Shown piece after piece: positions 50,555 to 59,879 of a stretch of DNA of 63,441 nucleotides (position 1 is its first letter; every line of letters begins with the position of its first letter). The position numbers and the translations under genes are program-made. The stretch covers positions 741,867-805,307 of the forward strand of contig SPIB01000002.1 of assembly GCA_004535785.1 (NCBI GenBank), written 5' to 3'. The notes under the pieces are model-generated. The model worked only from the letters and a program-made list of their open reading frames with translations. It had not been told where the DNA came from and did no database searches. The stretch is from Gammaproteobacteria bacterium LSUCC0112 (GTDB taxonomy: Bacteria > Pseudomonadota > Gammaproteobacteria > Pseudomonadales > Pseudohongiellaceae).

Positions 50555-52303
50555 ATGATTCAACTGAAACACCTGTCCCTCGCATGCGCCATCGCCGCTA
50601 CCGCTCTCGCTTGCGATGTATCAGCACAAACCGCCAACCATCCGCTGTTGCAAAATATGCGTCCGGTCACTGATGAGATGCTGCGTTCGCCGCCCGCCGA
50701 AGATTGGCTGAACTGGCGCCGCACCTACGACACCTTTGGTTTCAGTCCGCTGGATCAGATCAATACGGCCAACGTTGCCAACATGGCTGAAGCCTGGCGA
50801 GTCCCCCTCGAACCTGGCTCCAACACCCCGACCCCGCTGGTTCATGACGGTGTGATGTTTATGCTGGCGACCAATGACACGTTGTTGGCGATGGATGCCA
50901 GCAGTGGTGAATTGCTGTGGACATACCAGCATCAGACCGATCCGGGCGCGGCGCCCAGTGCCAAGGTCGGCATCGCGTTGCATGGCGACATGATCATCAT
51001 GCCCACCAATGATATTCACGTGTTGGCGATCAGCGCCAAAACCGGCGAATTGATCTGGGATCACGCCATCGAAGGCGCCCGCATTGGCCGGCGCGCACAC
51101 CAGCTGCATGCCACGCCGCTGGTTGCCAACGGCATGGTGATTCAAGGTGTCACCGCCACCATGGTGCCCGAGGGCGGTTATATTGTTGGACTGGATCTGG
51201 AAACCGGTGAGGAAGCGTGGCGTTTTTATTCGATTCCACGACCGGGTGAACCCGGCGATGAAACCTGGAATGCACTGGAACTCAGTGCACGCAGCGGTGG
51301 CTCAGTGTGGATGCCGCCCAGTTACGATCCAGAACTGGATCTGGTGTATTTTGGCACCGCGCCAACCTATGACACCGCCTCATTGTTAAACAAAGTCGAC
51401 CTGCCCGGCATTACCAACGATGGTCTGTATACCAACTCCACCGTGGCGCTGCGCCCAAAAACCGGCGAACTGGCCTGGCACTTCCAACACGTCGCCAATG
51501 ATCAGTGGGATCTTGACTGGACTTATGAGCGACAAATCATGCACGTGCCAGTCAATGGCGTGATGCGAAAGGCCGTGGTCACCGCCGGCAAAATGGCGCT
51601 GTTTGATGCACTGGACGCCGCGACAGGAGAATACCTCTACTCGCTGGATCTGGGTTTGCAGAACCTGATTGCCTCGATCGACCCGGTCACCGGTGTAAAA
51701 ACCATGAACCCCAACGCCGCACCCATTGCTGAGTCGTCTCAGCTGGTATGCCCGTTTGCGGCCGGTGGCCGTAACTGGCAGGCAAGCTCTTATGATCCCG
51801 ACAGCAAAATACTGTTTATGCCGATTGCCCAGATGTGCATGATTGGCGGGCCCTTGGGAGGTCAAAGTATCCTGTCCACGGGCGCCTCACTGACACCCAC
51901 ACCCTTCCCCGGCCGTGAAGGTGAATTTGGCCGCCTGCAGGCAGTCAATATGGAAACCCGCGAGCTGCTGTGGGACTACCGTGAAATGGCGCCGCCAACG
52001 ACTGCCATTGTTGCAACGGCGGGTGATGTCATATTTGGTGGCGCACTCGATCATTCCTTCAAAGCCATCGACGCACGCAATGGCGATGTACTGTGGCAAA
52101 CCAACACCGGCGACATCCCTGCCTCGTACCCCATTACTTACATGGCAAATGGCAAACAGCATGTGGCCGTTGTGGTAGGACAGCCCACCATTCATGCCGG
52201 CACGTTTATGGGCGCGGTCAGTGCCATGACTGGCGGTCCGGACAGTCCGCTGGGCAAATTGCAAAACCAGGGGCCGGCCTTGATTGTTTATGCGCTGGAA
52301 TAA
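50555..52303 (+). CDS. Secreted PQQ-dependent alcohol/aldehyde-type dehydrogenase
   Basis: 582 residues with a signal peptide (LSLACAIAATALACDVSAQ). An eight-bladed quinoprotein beta-propeller with tryptophan-docking-like repeats (W-x-x-D/G, e.g. GELLWTYQH, GELIWDHA, GEEAWRFY, GDVLWQTNTGD). The active-site block is HVANDQWDLDW, which has the catalytic aspartate position of quinoprotein alcohol dehydrogenases. There is no C-terminal haem c domain, so it needs an external cytochrome. Substrate unknown. It lies after the structured repeat and the secreted unknown. Confidence 0.88.
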   Translation: MIQLKHLSLACAIAATALACDVSAQTANHPLLQNMRPVTDEMLRSPPAEDWLNWRRTYDTFGFSPLDQINTANVANMAEAWRVPLEPGSNTPTPLVHDGVMFMLATNDTLLAMDASSGELLWTYQHQTDPGAAPSAKVGIALHGDMIIMPTNDIHVLAISAKTGELIWDHAIEGARIGRRAHQLHATPLVANGMVIQGVTATMVPEGGYIVGLDLETGEEAWRFYSIPRPGEPGDETWNALELSARSGGSVWMPPSYDPELDLVYFGTAPTYDTASLLNKVDLPGITNDGLYTNSTVALRPKTGELAWHFQHVANDQWDLDWTYERQIMHVPVNGVMRKAVVTAGKMALFDALDAATGEYLYSLDLGLQNLIASIDPVTGVKTMNPNAAPIAESSQLVCPFAAGGRNWQASSYDPDSKILFMPIAQMCMIGGPLGGQSILSTGASLTPTPFPGREGEFGRLQAVNMETRELLWDYREMAPPTTAIVATAGDVIFGGALDHSFKAIDARNGDVLWQTNTGDIPASYPITYMANGKQHVAVVVGQPTIHAGTFMGAVSAMTGGPDSPLGKLQNQGPALIVYALE

Positions 52304-52365
52304 GATCTGAGCAGGTGATAACAAAACAAACATAACGGATATTAACGACCAGGGAGGGTTGCAGG

Positions 52366-52548
52366 ATGAAAGACACAGATCGTAGTGCGGGCAAACGGGA
52401 AGTTATTTTTCTGTCGGTAATGGTAGCGACCACATTTCTGGTATTACACGGCGACGTTGTCCCTGACGAGGCCATCTGGATGTTCTTTATGCTGGTGATT
52501 GGCCTGCTGATGCGCATTAACATCCTTGTGCACAAACAAACTGCTTGA
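52366..52548 (+). CDS. Small membrane protein of unknown function
   Basis: 60 residues with a strong ribosome site (CAGGGAGGG), a basic N-terminus and two transmembrane helices (VIFLSVMVATTFLVLHG and WMFFMLVIGLLMRINIL). No family recognised. It lies 57 bases upstream of the MarR-type gene on the same strand. Confidence 0.6.
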   Translation: MKDTDRSAGKREVIFLSVMVATTFLVLHGDVVPDEAIWMFFMLVIGLLMRINILVHKQTA

Positions 52549-52605
52549 CGACGCAAGTTTCTCCGCAGATACTTGCGAGCTCAAACACATAGCAAGGATA
52601 AAGTC

Positions 52606-53046
52606 ATGGAAAATTTGACCAGCGGCGACCTGTTGGTTCGCCTGATCAATCTCAATACCCACATTCAAAAGCGCTTGTCTGGCCCACTGTCCTGCCACGG
52701 CATCAGCATGGTTGAGTATTTTGTACTGAAACAACTCAATCAGGCGCCTGACAAAAAAATGCGGCGCATTGATCTGGCCAATGAGGTTGGTTTGAGTGCA
52801 TCTGGCGTCACCCGTTTGTTGGCACCGATGGAAAAAACCGGACTCGTCACCAAGGAGGAGGCCCAGCGGGACGCGCGTGTCAGTCTGGTTGCATTAACCA
52901 GCAGTGGCGAGCGTATCTGTGATGAGGCGCGCGTCTCGTTTGAACAGACTGCCGGTGCGATTCTGGGCGCACTGACCGCCAGCGAACAGGTGTCTTTGCA
53001 CAAAATCGCCACAAAACTCCTCTCATTCAGACACCTTGATGACTAA
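52606..53046 (+). CDS. MarR-family transcriptional regulator
   Basis: 146 residues from the ATG at 52606, with AAGGAT upstream; frame open to 52573. Winged HTH: MRRIDLANEVGLSASGVTRLLAPMEKTGLVTKEEAQRDARVSLVALTSSGER. Dimerising helices at both ends. It lies 74 bases upstream of the aldehyde dehydrogenase gene, which has a large palindromic operator in between, so it probably controls the lysine-type catabolic genes. Confidence 0.92.
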   Translation: MENLTSGDLLVRLINLNTHIQKRLSGPLSCHGISMVEYFVLKQLNQAPDKKMRRIDLANEVGLSASGVTRLLAPMEKTGLVTKEEAQRDARVSLVALTSSGERICDEARVSFEQTAGAILGALTASEQVSLHKIATKLLSFRHLDD

Positions 53047-53062
53047 CACACACAACTGCCTC

Positions 53063-53109
53063 TATACTCGGGTGAAATAAAAGTGAACTCATTCACAGAA
53101 TTTCACCCG
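53063..53109. promoter_or_regulatory. Promoter and nested palindromic operator of the ALDH7 gene
   Basis: A -10 box TATACT (53063-53068) lies just before CGGGTGAAAT (53069-53078)/ATTTCACCCG (53100-53109), perfect 10-bp arms; inside lie GTGAA (53083-53087) and TTCAC (53092-53096). The result is four GTGAA half-sites in dyad symmetry at about one helical turn, covering the start point and reaching the ribosome site (53108-53113). This fits repression by the MarR-type protein upstream. Confidence 0.7.
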
Positions 53110-53120
53110 GGAGCGTTTTC

Positions 53121-54632
53121 ATGTTGCACAAGGAGATATTGGCCTCAGCAGGCTTGAGCCCTGCTGACCTGTATTCAGGCACACCATCCAGTCAGGCCAT
53201 CACCGTCCACTCACCCATCGACGGCGTCGAGTTGGCCTGTCTCAAACCCACCACGCAGGCAGACATACCTGGCATCATCAAGCTCGCACACAACGCGTTT
53301 GAACAGTGGCGCACCGTGCCGGCCCCTCGCCGCGGCGAACTGGTCAGATTGCTGGGCGAAGAATTACGCGCCGCCAAACATGAACTGGGCGCACTGGTCA
53401 CGCTGGAAGCTGGAAAAATCCGCTCCGAAGGGCTGGGTGAAGTACAGGAAATGATTGATATCTGCGACTTTGCCGTGGGTCTGTCGCGACAGCTTTACGG
53501 TCTGACCATCGCCTCTGAACGGCCTGGTCACCGTATGATGGAAAGCTGGCACCCCATGGGAACCTGCGCGGTGATTTCAGCCTTTAACTTTCCGGTAGCG
53601 GTCTGGGCCTGGAACGCGGCCTTGGCGTTGGTGTGCGGCAATCCGGTGATCTGGAAACCTTCGGAAAAAACACCACTCACTGCCATGGCCACCACAAAAA
53701 TAGTTGAACGCGCGTTAGCACGTTTTGGTGATGCACCAAACGGCCTGCTGCAATTGGTGATCGGTGGTGCGGACATCGGCGATGCGCTGGTCAGCAGTAA
53801 ACGCGTGGCAATTGTGTCGGCGACCGGATCGACTCGCATGGGCTCCATTGTTGGCCCGAAAGTCGCTGCTCGATTCGGGCGATCCATCCTCGAACTGGGA
53901 GGTAACAACGCCATGATCGTGGCGCCGTCCGCTGATCTGGACATGGCGGTACGCGCGATTGTCTTTTCGGCCGTTGGTACCGCCGGCCAGCGATGCACCA
54001 CACTGCGACGGCTGTTTGTGCATGAATCCATCCACGATGTATTAGTTGAAAAAATCACAAAAGCCTACGCCAGCCTGCCCATCGGCAACCCGCTGGATGC
54101 CGGCACGCTGATCGGCCCTTTGATCGACAAAACCGCTTTGCAACACATGCAGAACGCGCTGGAGCAAGCGCGCCAGCAAGGTGGTGAAATTGTGGGCGGC
54201 GAGCCGGTCAGTACCAATGTGCCGGCAGGTGCTTATGTGAAGCCGGCTCTGGTATTGATGCCTCAACAAAGTGACGTAGTGAAACACGAAACCTTTGCGC
54301 CGATTCTGTATGTCATGACCTACAGCGATCTGGACACCGCAATCCACTTGCAGAACGATGTGCCTCAAGGGTTGTCTTCCTGCATCTTTACGCTGAATCT
54401 GCGCGAAGCCGAACAATTTCTGTCCGCCGCGGGGTCTGATTGCGGCATCGCCAACGTCAATATCGGGCCGTCTGGCGCTGAAATTGGAGGGGCGTTTGGC
54501 GGTGAAAAAGAAACCGGTGGTGGCCGTGAGAGTGGCTCAGATGCCTGGCGCGGTTATATGCGTCGACAAACCAATACCATCAACTATTCCAGCCAACTAC
54601 CGTTGGCGCAAGGCGTCAAGTTCGACTTCTGA
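53121..54632 (+). CDS. ALDH7-type aldehyde dehydrogenase (2-aminoadipate semialdehyde)
   Basis: 503 residues. Family 7 (antiquitin/AmaB) features: WHPMGTCAVISAFNFPVAVWAWNAALALVCGN, the glutamate block SILELGGNNAMIV, the nucleophile VGTAGQRCTTLRRLFVH and the C-terminus GSDAWRGYMRRQTNTINYSSQLPLAQG. It oxidises 2-aminoadipate semialdehyde (piperideine-6-carboxylate) to 2-aminoadipate. Pairing with a saccharopine-dehydrogenase-like gene 28 bases downstream supports a lysine-degradation role. Confidence 0.93.
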   Translation: MLHKEILASAGLSPADLYSGTPSSQAITVHSPIDGVELACLKPTTQADIPGIIKLAHNAFEQWRTVPAPRRGELVRLLGEELRAAKHELGALVTLEAGKIRSEGLGEVQEMIDICDFAVGLSRQLYGLTIASERPGHRMMESWHPMGTCAVISAFNFPVAVWAWNAALALVCGNPVIWKPSEKTPLTAMATTKIVERALARFGDAPNGLLQLVIGGADIGDALVSSKRVAIVSATGSTRMGSIVGPKVAARFGRSILELGGNNAMIVAPSADLDMAVRAIVFSAVGTAGQRCTTLRRLFVHESIHDVLVEKITKAYASLPIGNPLDAGTLIGPLIDKTALQHMQNALEQARQQGGEIVGGEPVSTNVPAGAYVKPALVLMPQQSDVVKHETFAPILYVMTYSDLDTAIHLQNDVPQGLSSCIFTLNLREAEQFLSAAGSDCGIANVNIGPSGAEIGGAFGGEKETGGGRESGSDAWRGYMRRQTNTINYSSQLPLAQGVKFDF

Positions 54633-54660
54633 CCAGTCGGATTAAACAAGGGAGTGACGT

Positions 54661-55743
54661 ATGTCTGACAAAAAAAACAGTTTTCATAAAATAGCCGTGC
54701 TGGGATTGGGAAAAGTGGGACATCTGGCAGCTGAGTTGCTGCAAGACAGCGGATTTGACGTGACCGGCATCGACAGCCGGGTGATTGATGCACCTTTTGC
54801 GACACAAGTCGCAGACCTCAACAATACTGCAGACCTGACGGCATTGCTCAAAGACCAACAGGCCGTGTTGTCCTGTTTGCCCTATCACCTGAACAAAGCC
54901 TTGAGCAGTGTTGCTCACCGCTTGGGCATTCATTATTTTGATTTGACCGAAGATGTCCCCACCACCCGACACATCCGTGATCTGGCACAAACTTCCACGG
55001 GCATTATGGCGCCACAATGTGGTTTGGCGCCTGGGTTTGTGGGCATTGTGGCATCGGATCTGGCCAATCAGTTTCAGAAAGTACGTTCCATACGCTTACG
55101 CGTAGGCGCCTTGCCGCAGAACCCGACAGGCTTGCTGGGTTATGCCTTTAACTGGTCTCCGGAAGGTGTTGTGAACGAATATCTGAATGACTGCGAAGTG
55201 ATTGAAGAAGGTGTACTGAAATCAGTTTCCGCCATGGAATGGATTGAACAAATCTATATTGATGGCGTGCAACTGGAAGCCTTTACCACCTCAGGTGGCC
55301 TTGGCACGATGTGTGAAACTTATCTGGGAGTTATTGATAACCTCGATTACAAAACCATGCGCTATCCCGGCCACGTAAAACTGATGAATTTCTTTTTCCA
55401 TGAGTTGTTAATGCGCGAAAACCGCACAGAAGCCGGTCGCATCCTGACCAACGCCAAGCCGCCAGTCGATGAAGATGTGGTGTACGTGCATGTGGCTGCC
55501 GAAGGCCAGACCGACAGCGGTTTGCGCAGAAAAGAGTTTGTGCGCGCGTATTACCCGCTGGTCATCAATGGCAAGTCGCGCACAGCCATCGCCTGGACCA
55601 CCTCGGCCTCGGTTGTCTCGGTGATCGAAATGGTCAGGGATGGCACGTTGCCGGACAAAGGTTTTCTGAAACAGGAATCTATCCCCTTGGCACCGTATCT
55701 GGCCACCCGCACCGGCGACTTTTTCGGACGAGGTCAACAATGA
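54661..55743 (+). CDS. Saccharopine dehydrogenase-like enzyme
   Basis: 360 residues. N-terminal Rossmann fold KIAVLGLGKVGHLAAELLQDSGF, then ADLNNTADLTALLKDQQAVLSCLPYHLN, the saccharopine dehydrogenase pattern, and MAPQCGLAPGFVGIVASDLA. Together with ALDH7 it would split saccharopine to 2-aminoadipate semialdehyde and glutamate in lysine catabolism. No lysine-ketoglutarate reductase domain is visible here. A good AAGGGAG ribosome site. A 21-codon ORF starting at 55740 overlaps its stop but looks insignificant. Confidence 0.9.
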   Translation: MSDKKNSFHKIAVLGLGKVGHLAAELLQDSGFDVTGIDSRVIDAPFATQVADLNNTADLTALLKDQQAVLSCLPYHLNKALSSVAHRLGIHYFDLTEDVPTTRHIRDLAQTSTGIMAPQCGLAPGFVGIVASDLANQFQKVRSIRLRVGALPQNPTGLLGYAFNWSPEGVVNEYLNDCEVIEEGVLKSVSAMEWIEQIYIDGVQLEAFTTSGGLGTMCETYLGVIDNLDYKTMRYPGHVKLMNFFFHELLMRENRTEAGRILTNAKPPVDEDVVYVHVAAEGQTDSGLRRKEFVRAYYPLVINGKSRTAIAWTTSASVVSVIEMVRDGTLPDKGFLKQESIPLAPYLATRTGDFFGRGQQ

Positions 55744-55771
55744 GTACAGGTTCGTTCTACACAAACCATCA

Positions 55772-57160
55772 ATGGCGCAGGCTGCGCCTGAGCAGATATA
55801 TTTGAGTAAAAACACATACATCAATGAGCGCGGACTTCCACAAGCGTCTTTTTATGAAGACCGCCGGGTAGTCATGTTGTTGGACAGTATCCCGGCAGGC
55901 GTGGTGATCCATGGGCCTGACACCAAGGTGTTGTTTGCCAATCATCAAGCCTGCAAGATTATGGGTCTAGACGCTGATCAATTGCAGGGGCGCACCGCAA
56001 TGGATCCACATTGGAGGTTTATTGATGAACACGGTGAACCGTTGGCGTTGGAGCAGTATCCTGTCAATCGGGTACTGAGGGATCCGTCACCGCTGGAAAA
56101 TTGTATTGTAGGCATGACGGCAGCATCGGGTGTGCGTTGGGCCATGTGCAATGGCTACGCGGATATGGATGATGACGGTGTTGTCAGAGGCGCAGTGATC
56201 AGTTTCAGCGACGTCACTCAACTCAGACAGAACAAGCAGAATTTGATGAAAGCGGAGGAACGTTACCGACTGATTCTGGAAGGCTCACGAGATGGTTTGT
56301 GGGATTGGGATATGGAGCATAATCAGGTATTTTATTCCGACCGCTGGTTTGAAATGCTGGGTTATCACCCGGCAGAAATTGCCTCAACGCCCGACCTGTG
56401 GTTAACACTGTGCCACCCGGATGATTTGCAGCTCATCTCCCGCACGTTTGCGCGCGTCATATCACAACCCACTGAATCATTGGAATTTGAAGCGCGACTT
56501 CGGCACAAGCATGATCACTATGTCCCCGTGCTGACACGCGCACGTATTGTGCGTGACGCCTCGGGCAAAGCGATCCGCATGGCCGGTTCTAACCAGGATC
56601 TCACCGAACGTAAACGCTATGAACAACAGATTCAGCAACTGGCGTTTAACGACCCATTAACGGGACTGCCCAACCGCCGTTATCTGCAGGATCAAATTAC
56701 GCGCGCCATTCTTGCCAGCGCACGTTCGCAACAAATTGGCGGCCTGATGTTTATTGATCTGGACCACTTCAAGGAACTCAATGACGCGCTTGGGCACCAC
56801 GAAGGCGATGTACTGCTGAAACAGGTTGCCGAACAATTACAGTCTCTGGTGCGCGGCACAGATACTGTGGCACGTCTGGGTGGTGACGAATTTATTATGT
56901 TGCTTGAGAATCTTGGCGCAGACAAAACGCTGGCACAACAGCATGCACAGGAACTGGGTCATAAGGTCCTTGATGCGCTGCACAAAATTAAAACGCCGCT
57001 CGCCGGCTATCAGGTCATGGCCAGTATCGGTATTACGTTTTTTGATCAGGATGCCACCAGCGTTGATGATCTGCTGCGCCATGCAGACACAGCGATGTAT
57101 CAGGCGAAAACGGATGGTCGCAATCGCCTGCGTGTGTTTGAACTCAGTCCGTCATCCTGA
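55772..57160 (+). CDS. Cytoplasmic PAS-PAS-GGDEF diguanylate cyclase
   Basis: 462 residues, no membrane segment. PAS 1 (VVMLLDSIPAGVVIHGPDTKVLFANHQACKIMG split) and PAS 2 (YRLILEGSRDGLWDWD, then PAC RIVRDASGKAIRMAGSNQDLTERK), then a GGDEF domain with DPLTGLPNRRYL, the I-site RGTD five residues before the active LGGDEF, so it can make cyclic di-GMP and be product-inhibited. No EAL domain. Start lacks a good ribosome site; it could begin later, e.g. at MLLDSIPAG. Its end overlaps the convergent aminopeptidase gene by 17 bases. Confidence 0.92.
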   Translation: MAQAAPEQIYLSKNTYINERGLPQASFYEDRRVVMLLDSIPAGVVIHGPDTKVLFANHQACKIMGLDADQLQGRTAMDPHWRFIDEHGEPLALEQYPVNRVLRDPSPLENCIVGMTAASGVRWAMCNGYADMDDDGVVRGAVISFSDVTQLRQNKQNLMKAEERYRLILEGSRDGLWDWDMEHNQVFYSDRWFEMLGYHPAEIASTPDLWLTLCHPDDLQLISRTFARVISQPTESLEFEARLRHKHDHYVPVLTRARIVRDASGKAIRMAGSNQDLTERKRYEQQIQQLAFNDPLTGLPNRRYLQDQITRAILASARSQQIGGLMFIDLDHFKELNDALGHHEGDVLLKQVAEQLQSLVRGTDTVARLGGDEFIMLLENLGADKTLAQQHAQELGHKVLDALHKIKTPLAGYQVMASIGITFFDQDATSVDDLLRHADTAMYQAKTDGRNRLRVFELSPSS

Positions 57161-59762
57161 ACAGATCGTCAGATGCCTGAAGCATCTTGGCGCGCAAGGG
57201 AGCGGGCAAATCCGCGCGCTGTTGCAGAAAAAGTCTGACCGTTTGTGCGGCCTCGGCAGAACTGTGCCCATCCAGTGTGGCGTTTAACCAACGCAGCGGG
57301 AAAAAGATGTCTCCGGTGCGCTGAATCTCCTCGGATAACGCCAGCGCAGTGGGCAACATGGTCAGTGAAGTCTGCGCACGCAGCGGATGATTGATGGCCC
57401 GCTGTGCATCCAATACCCAGGACTCCACGCGCCGACTACTCAGCTCAGCAAATGATTCAAACAAGGCTTGCCGCTGCGACGGATCGGCACTGAATGCCGG
57501 GCGCACAAATTGAAAACGCGCCAGGCGATCGGGGTTGCTGATCCGTGTCTGCTGCTCGTCCAGAATGGCCTGCGCCTGCGGTACTTCCCGCAGCGCCAGC
57601 GCCTCAGCCAAGGCAATATATTGTTGCTCTTGCAGCGGCAGTCCTGCCGGCGTGGTATTCATACGCCAGATATCTTCCAGTCTATTGATGCCCTGCTCTG
57701 ACAAAGTGACATCGACAATGGCATTAAACCAGGCACCTTTCTGACCCGCGGCAGGCGCATCGGCCAATCCCTGCCATAACAATTGTTCAACGTGTGGCGC
57801 TCGCACCAGTCGATCATCAGCCGGTAAAAATCGCCAGAACGTATTGCGCAGCAACCCCAGCATTTGCTGTGTTAACAACTCATCTTTTTCGGTGCCCAGC
57901 GCCAGGCTCAGCGCATCAAAAAACCGTGTGGCTGTCAGTTGCTGATCCAGCACTTCTTCCCACAGATGTTGCCAGCTGACCGCCCGATGCAAGGGATTTT
58001 CAAGCGTTGCCGTGGTGTCCAGCAACCGCAGGATGCTCTGTTCATCCAATTCAAAACGACCGTAGCTGATGCCATCACTCCCAGGCAGTATAAAATCCGG
58101 CGTGGCCAACCCCGGCAAAGCCAATTGCGCGCGCTCACCGTCAATATCCACAAAATGCTCACTCACCGACCCACCATGGCCCAACAACACGCTGACACGC
58201 TGCTGCCAACGCAGTCCGCGTGAGCTGTTGTCATCCTGCTGAGTGATCTCAATACCGTCACCTGTCCAACGCACACCAAGGCGAGGCCGGCCCGGTTCAT
58301 CCACCCACGCCTGACTCCAGCGCAGCAGATCCTGATCACTGAGCGCATCAAGAATGCTGATCAGATCGATCCAACTGGCATTACCAAACTGGTAGGACTG
58401 CAGGTACTGACGCAAGCCTTCCTGCAGTGCAGCCTCGCCAATCAGCTGCTCCAGTTGTTGCATTACCACGGGTGCTTTTTGATAAATGATCGCTCCGTAC
58501 AACGACCCGGCATCGCGCAGATTGGCGAGTGGTTGTCGGATGGGATTTGCACCCGCCGTGCGATCCACGCCATACGCGGTAGGGTGATGTGCCTGAAAAA
58601 AACGCAGCGGCATGTTCAGATCAGGAAAGGATGGCCCAGCGATTTTGGCAGCCATAAAATTGGCAAACACTTCCTTCATCCACACATCATCAAACCAGCG
58701 CATAGTGACCAGATCACCAAACCACATGTGGGCAGTTTCATGCGCAATCAGGCTGGCACGCCCCAATTCCTGCGTGCGCGAAGCAGTCGGATCCAGAAAC
58801 AAGGTTTCCGCGCGATACCAGATGGCGCCCGGGTGCTCCATGCCGCCAAACTGAAACGCCGGCACTGCAAAAAAATCAAATTTCCCAAAGGGATAGTCGA
58901 TACCGGTGTAATCCTCCAACCAATTGAGCGCAGTCGCATGCAGATCAAAAATGGCGTCACGGTTGCGTGCCAGTTTGTCAGGATCAGTTTCACGGTGGTA
59001 CAGGGTGAAGGTGCGGCCGTCGCGCTCGGCGCTGTCAATCAAAAGATCGCCCGCGGCAAAGGCAAACAGATAGCTGCTGATCGGCAAAGTCTGCGCAAAC
59101 AGCAATCGGTGACGCGACGCATCGTTGGCATCCGGTACACGCGATTGCAGCGCGCCATTGGCCAGCGCTTGCCAATGCGCTGGAATGGTGAGACTCAGTT
59201 CATAACGCGCCTTGATGTCTGGTTGTTCAAACACCGGGAACGCCGTGGATGCGCGATCCGGGACAAACAGCGCATACATAAAATCCTGTTGCCGGTTGAG
59301 CGCAGCATCGGTGCTTTGGAAAAACACGGATACCCGCTGTTCACCGGGCTGTAACAAGGTGGGCGGAATCACAATATGGTCAGGAACACTGTCAAACGCC
59401 ACCGGCTCGCCGTTGAGCAGCACCTGAGTCACCTGATCAGACGGCGCTCTGAAATCCAGTACAACAGGCAAAGACAGGTCCGTTTGTGTAAAACGCACAT
59501 CGACCTCGCCACGCACCGGCTCACTGGCAAGTGCAGGGATATCAAAATGCACGGTGTACAACACATCACTGACGGCTGCGGCGCGCAGTTGCGCCAATTC
59601 CATTGGCACACCCGGGGCCAGCAGGTCCGGGTTATCCGAGATGACAGTGTCAACCGGCATGTCTTGTACCACCGGGGTTTCCTGTGGCGGCTCGCTGCAG
59701 TTTGCCAGCCCGGTTACCACACACAAAAGACACACGCGTTGCCAGAATTTTTGAGTCACCAC
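57144..59762 (-). CDS. M1-family aminopeptidase lipoprotein
   Basis: 872 residues. Starts at a GTG after AGGACAAATT; lipoprotein signal ending in LANC (Cys22). M1 gluzincin core: GGMEHPG at 306-312 (a GAMEN variant), zinc motif HETAH at 341-345 with MWFGDLVTMRWFDDVWMKE, E364 as third ligand. C-terminal helical ERAP1-like domain (QRALFESFAELSSRRVESWV). It probably degrades peptides at the envelope. Convergent overlap with the GGDEF gene. Confidence 0.92.
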   Translation of the reverse strand: MVTQKFWQRVCLLCVVTGLANCSEPPQETPVVQDMPVDTVISDNPDLLAPGVPMELAQLRAAAVSDVLYTVHFDIPALASEPVRGEVDVRFTQTDLSLPVVLDFRAPSDQVTQVLLNGEPVAFDSVPDHIVIPPTLLQPGEQRVSVFFQSTDAALNRQQDFMYALFVPDRASTAFPVFEQPDIKARYELSLTIPAHWQALANGALQSRVPDANDASRHRLLFAQTLPISSYLFAFAAGDLLIDSAERDGRTFTLYHRETDPDKLARNRDAIFDLHATALNWLEDYTGIDYPFGKFDFFAVPAFQFGGMEHPGAIWYRAETLFLDPTASRTQELGRASLIAHETAHMWFGDLVTMRWFDDVWMKEVFANFMAAKIAGPSFPDLNMPLRFFQAHHPTAYGVDRTAGANPIRQPLANLRDAGSLYGAIIYQKAPVVMQQLEQLIGEAALQEGLRQYLQSYQFGNASWIDLISILDALSDQDLLRWSQAWVDEPGRPRLGVRWTGDGIEITQQDDNSSRGLRWQQRVSVLLGHGGSVSEHFVDIDGERAQLALPGLATPDFILPGSDGISYGRFELDEQSILRLLDTTATLENPLHRAVSWQHLWEEVLDQQLTATRFFDALSLALGTEKDELLTQQMLGLLRNTFWRFLPADDRLVRAPHVEQLLWQGLADAPAAGQKGAWFNAIVDVTLSEQGINRLEDIWRMNTTPAGLPLQEQQYIALAEALALREVPQAQAILDEQQTRISNPDRLARFQFVRPAFSADPSQRQALFESFAELSSRRVESWVLDAQRAINHPLRAQTSLTMLPTALALSEEIQRTGDIFFPLRWLNATLDGHSSAEAAQTVRLFLQQRADLPAPLRAKMLQASDDLFRMTD

Positions 59763-59879
59763 AATTTGTCCTGTTCACTTAAGTAAGCACCGCTGTCAGT
59801 ATACGTCTACGGGTCTCGTCACCAACAGACGCTTGTTCGGGTTCACCGGGCACCCCCGGTTCAGAAGGAATCACTGTAT

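Noticed and set aside
55740-55805. 21-codon ORF overlapping the saccharopine dehydrogenase stop (MSTGSFYTNHQWRRLRLSRYI)
   Set aside because: Short, basic, out of frame with the cyclase gene and without recognisable features; noted only because the cyclase lacks a good ribosome site.
58455-59354. 299-codon plus-strand ORF
   Set aside because: Antisense to the M1 aminopeptidase gene, with no recognisable motif and an arginine/histidine-rich composition typical of shadow frames.
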